Assembly (NCBI GenBank): GCA_023667165.1
Contig: JAMPAO010000140.1
Coordinates: 1 to 5,364, forward strand
Direction of reading: 5' to 3'
From: Ruminococcus sp.
Lineage (GTDB): Bacteria > Bacillota > Clostridia > Oscillospirales > Ruminococcaceae
Length of the DNA: 5,364 nt
Shown: positions 5,319-5,364 of the stretch, piece after piece
Layout of the letters: each line of letters starts with the position of its first letter
Numbering within the stretch: position 1 is the stretch's first letter
Translations under genes and position numbers: made by a program
The notes under the pieces: model-generated
Databases searched by the model: none
What the model saw: only the letters and a program-made list of their open reading frames with translations
What the model was told of the DNA's origin: nothing

Positions 5319-5364
5319 TTACAAAAAAGCGTATAAGCATCTGTATCAGCCGAAAACGGCTCCC
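5305..5364 (+). CDS. Probable GyrI-like small-molecule-binding protein, N-terminus (3' truncated)
   Basis: Only 20 codons are visible before the window ends. The peptide MEKLDYKKAYKHLYQPKTAP resembles the opening of GyrI-like/SOUL-type proteins common in Firmicutes, which begin with a pattern like (M)xK(I/L)DYKKxxKxLYxPKxxP. Those proteins bind small ligands; their cellular roles are mostly unknown. The ATG lies 14 nt inside the RidA-family gene in another frame, with AAGGA at 5289-5293, 11 nt upstream. This supports co-translation in one operon. The call rests on a short segment and could be wrong. Confidence 0.55.
   Translation, partial: MEKLDYKKAYKHLYQPKTAP

Overview
The window is dense, single-strand coding DNA, with every supported gene on the + strand. 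Base composition looks roughly balanced, there are strong AGGAG/GGAGG ribosome binding sites at short spacing, gene ends overlap, ATA isoleucine codons are frequent, and one promoter has a TRTG-extended -10. Together these suggest a low-to-mid-GC Firmicute, most likely a gut-type clostridium (Ruminococcus/Oscillospiraceae-like). The organism assignment is inference only; there is no rRNA or marker gene here.

Region 1 (1-4189) is one compact operon for making and exporting a lipid-linked sugar. In order it holds: the C-terminal tail of a DegT/DnrJ/EryC1 PLP sugar aminotransferase (1-127), an ATP-grasp ligase (138-1313), a Gfo/Idh/MocA NAD(P)-dependent sugar oxidoreductase (1331-2512), an ArnC/GtrB-type membrane glycosyltransferase (2525-3490), and two four-helix SMR/EamA membrane proteins resembling ArnE and ArnF (3487-3852 and 3836-4189). 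Gaps are 10, 17 and 12 nt, followed by overlaps of 4 and 17 nt. A strong intrinsic terminator at about 4209-4250 closes the unit.

The working model for region 1 is inference. The oxidoreductase makes a keto sugar, the aminotransferase converts it to an amino sugar, and the ATP-grasp enzyme caps the new amine with a carboxylic or amino acid. The GT2 enzyme then loads the sugar onto polyprenyl phosphate, and the SMR pair flips it across the membrane. The layout mirrors the arn (aminoarabinose) route, but with an ATP-grasp ligase and a Gfo/Idh enzyme where ArnA would be. No acceptor transferase (ArnT/GT-C type) lies in the window.

Region 2 (about 4277-5364) is a separate unit. It starts from an extended -10 promoter and encodes a pyridoxamine-5'-phosphate-oxidase-like flavin split-barrel protein (4342-4860), a RidA/YjgF-family protein that lacks the canonical catalytic arginine (4920-5318), and the first 20 codons of what looks like a GyrI-like small-molecule-binding protein (5305 onward). 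These look like housekeeping or metabolite-damage functions and have no evident link to the sugar operon.

I saw no tRNA, rRNA, CRISPR array, insertion sequence or extended direct repeat. The longest stretch without a gene is 152 nt (4190-4341), and it is explained by the terminator, promoter and leader.
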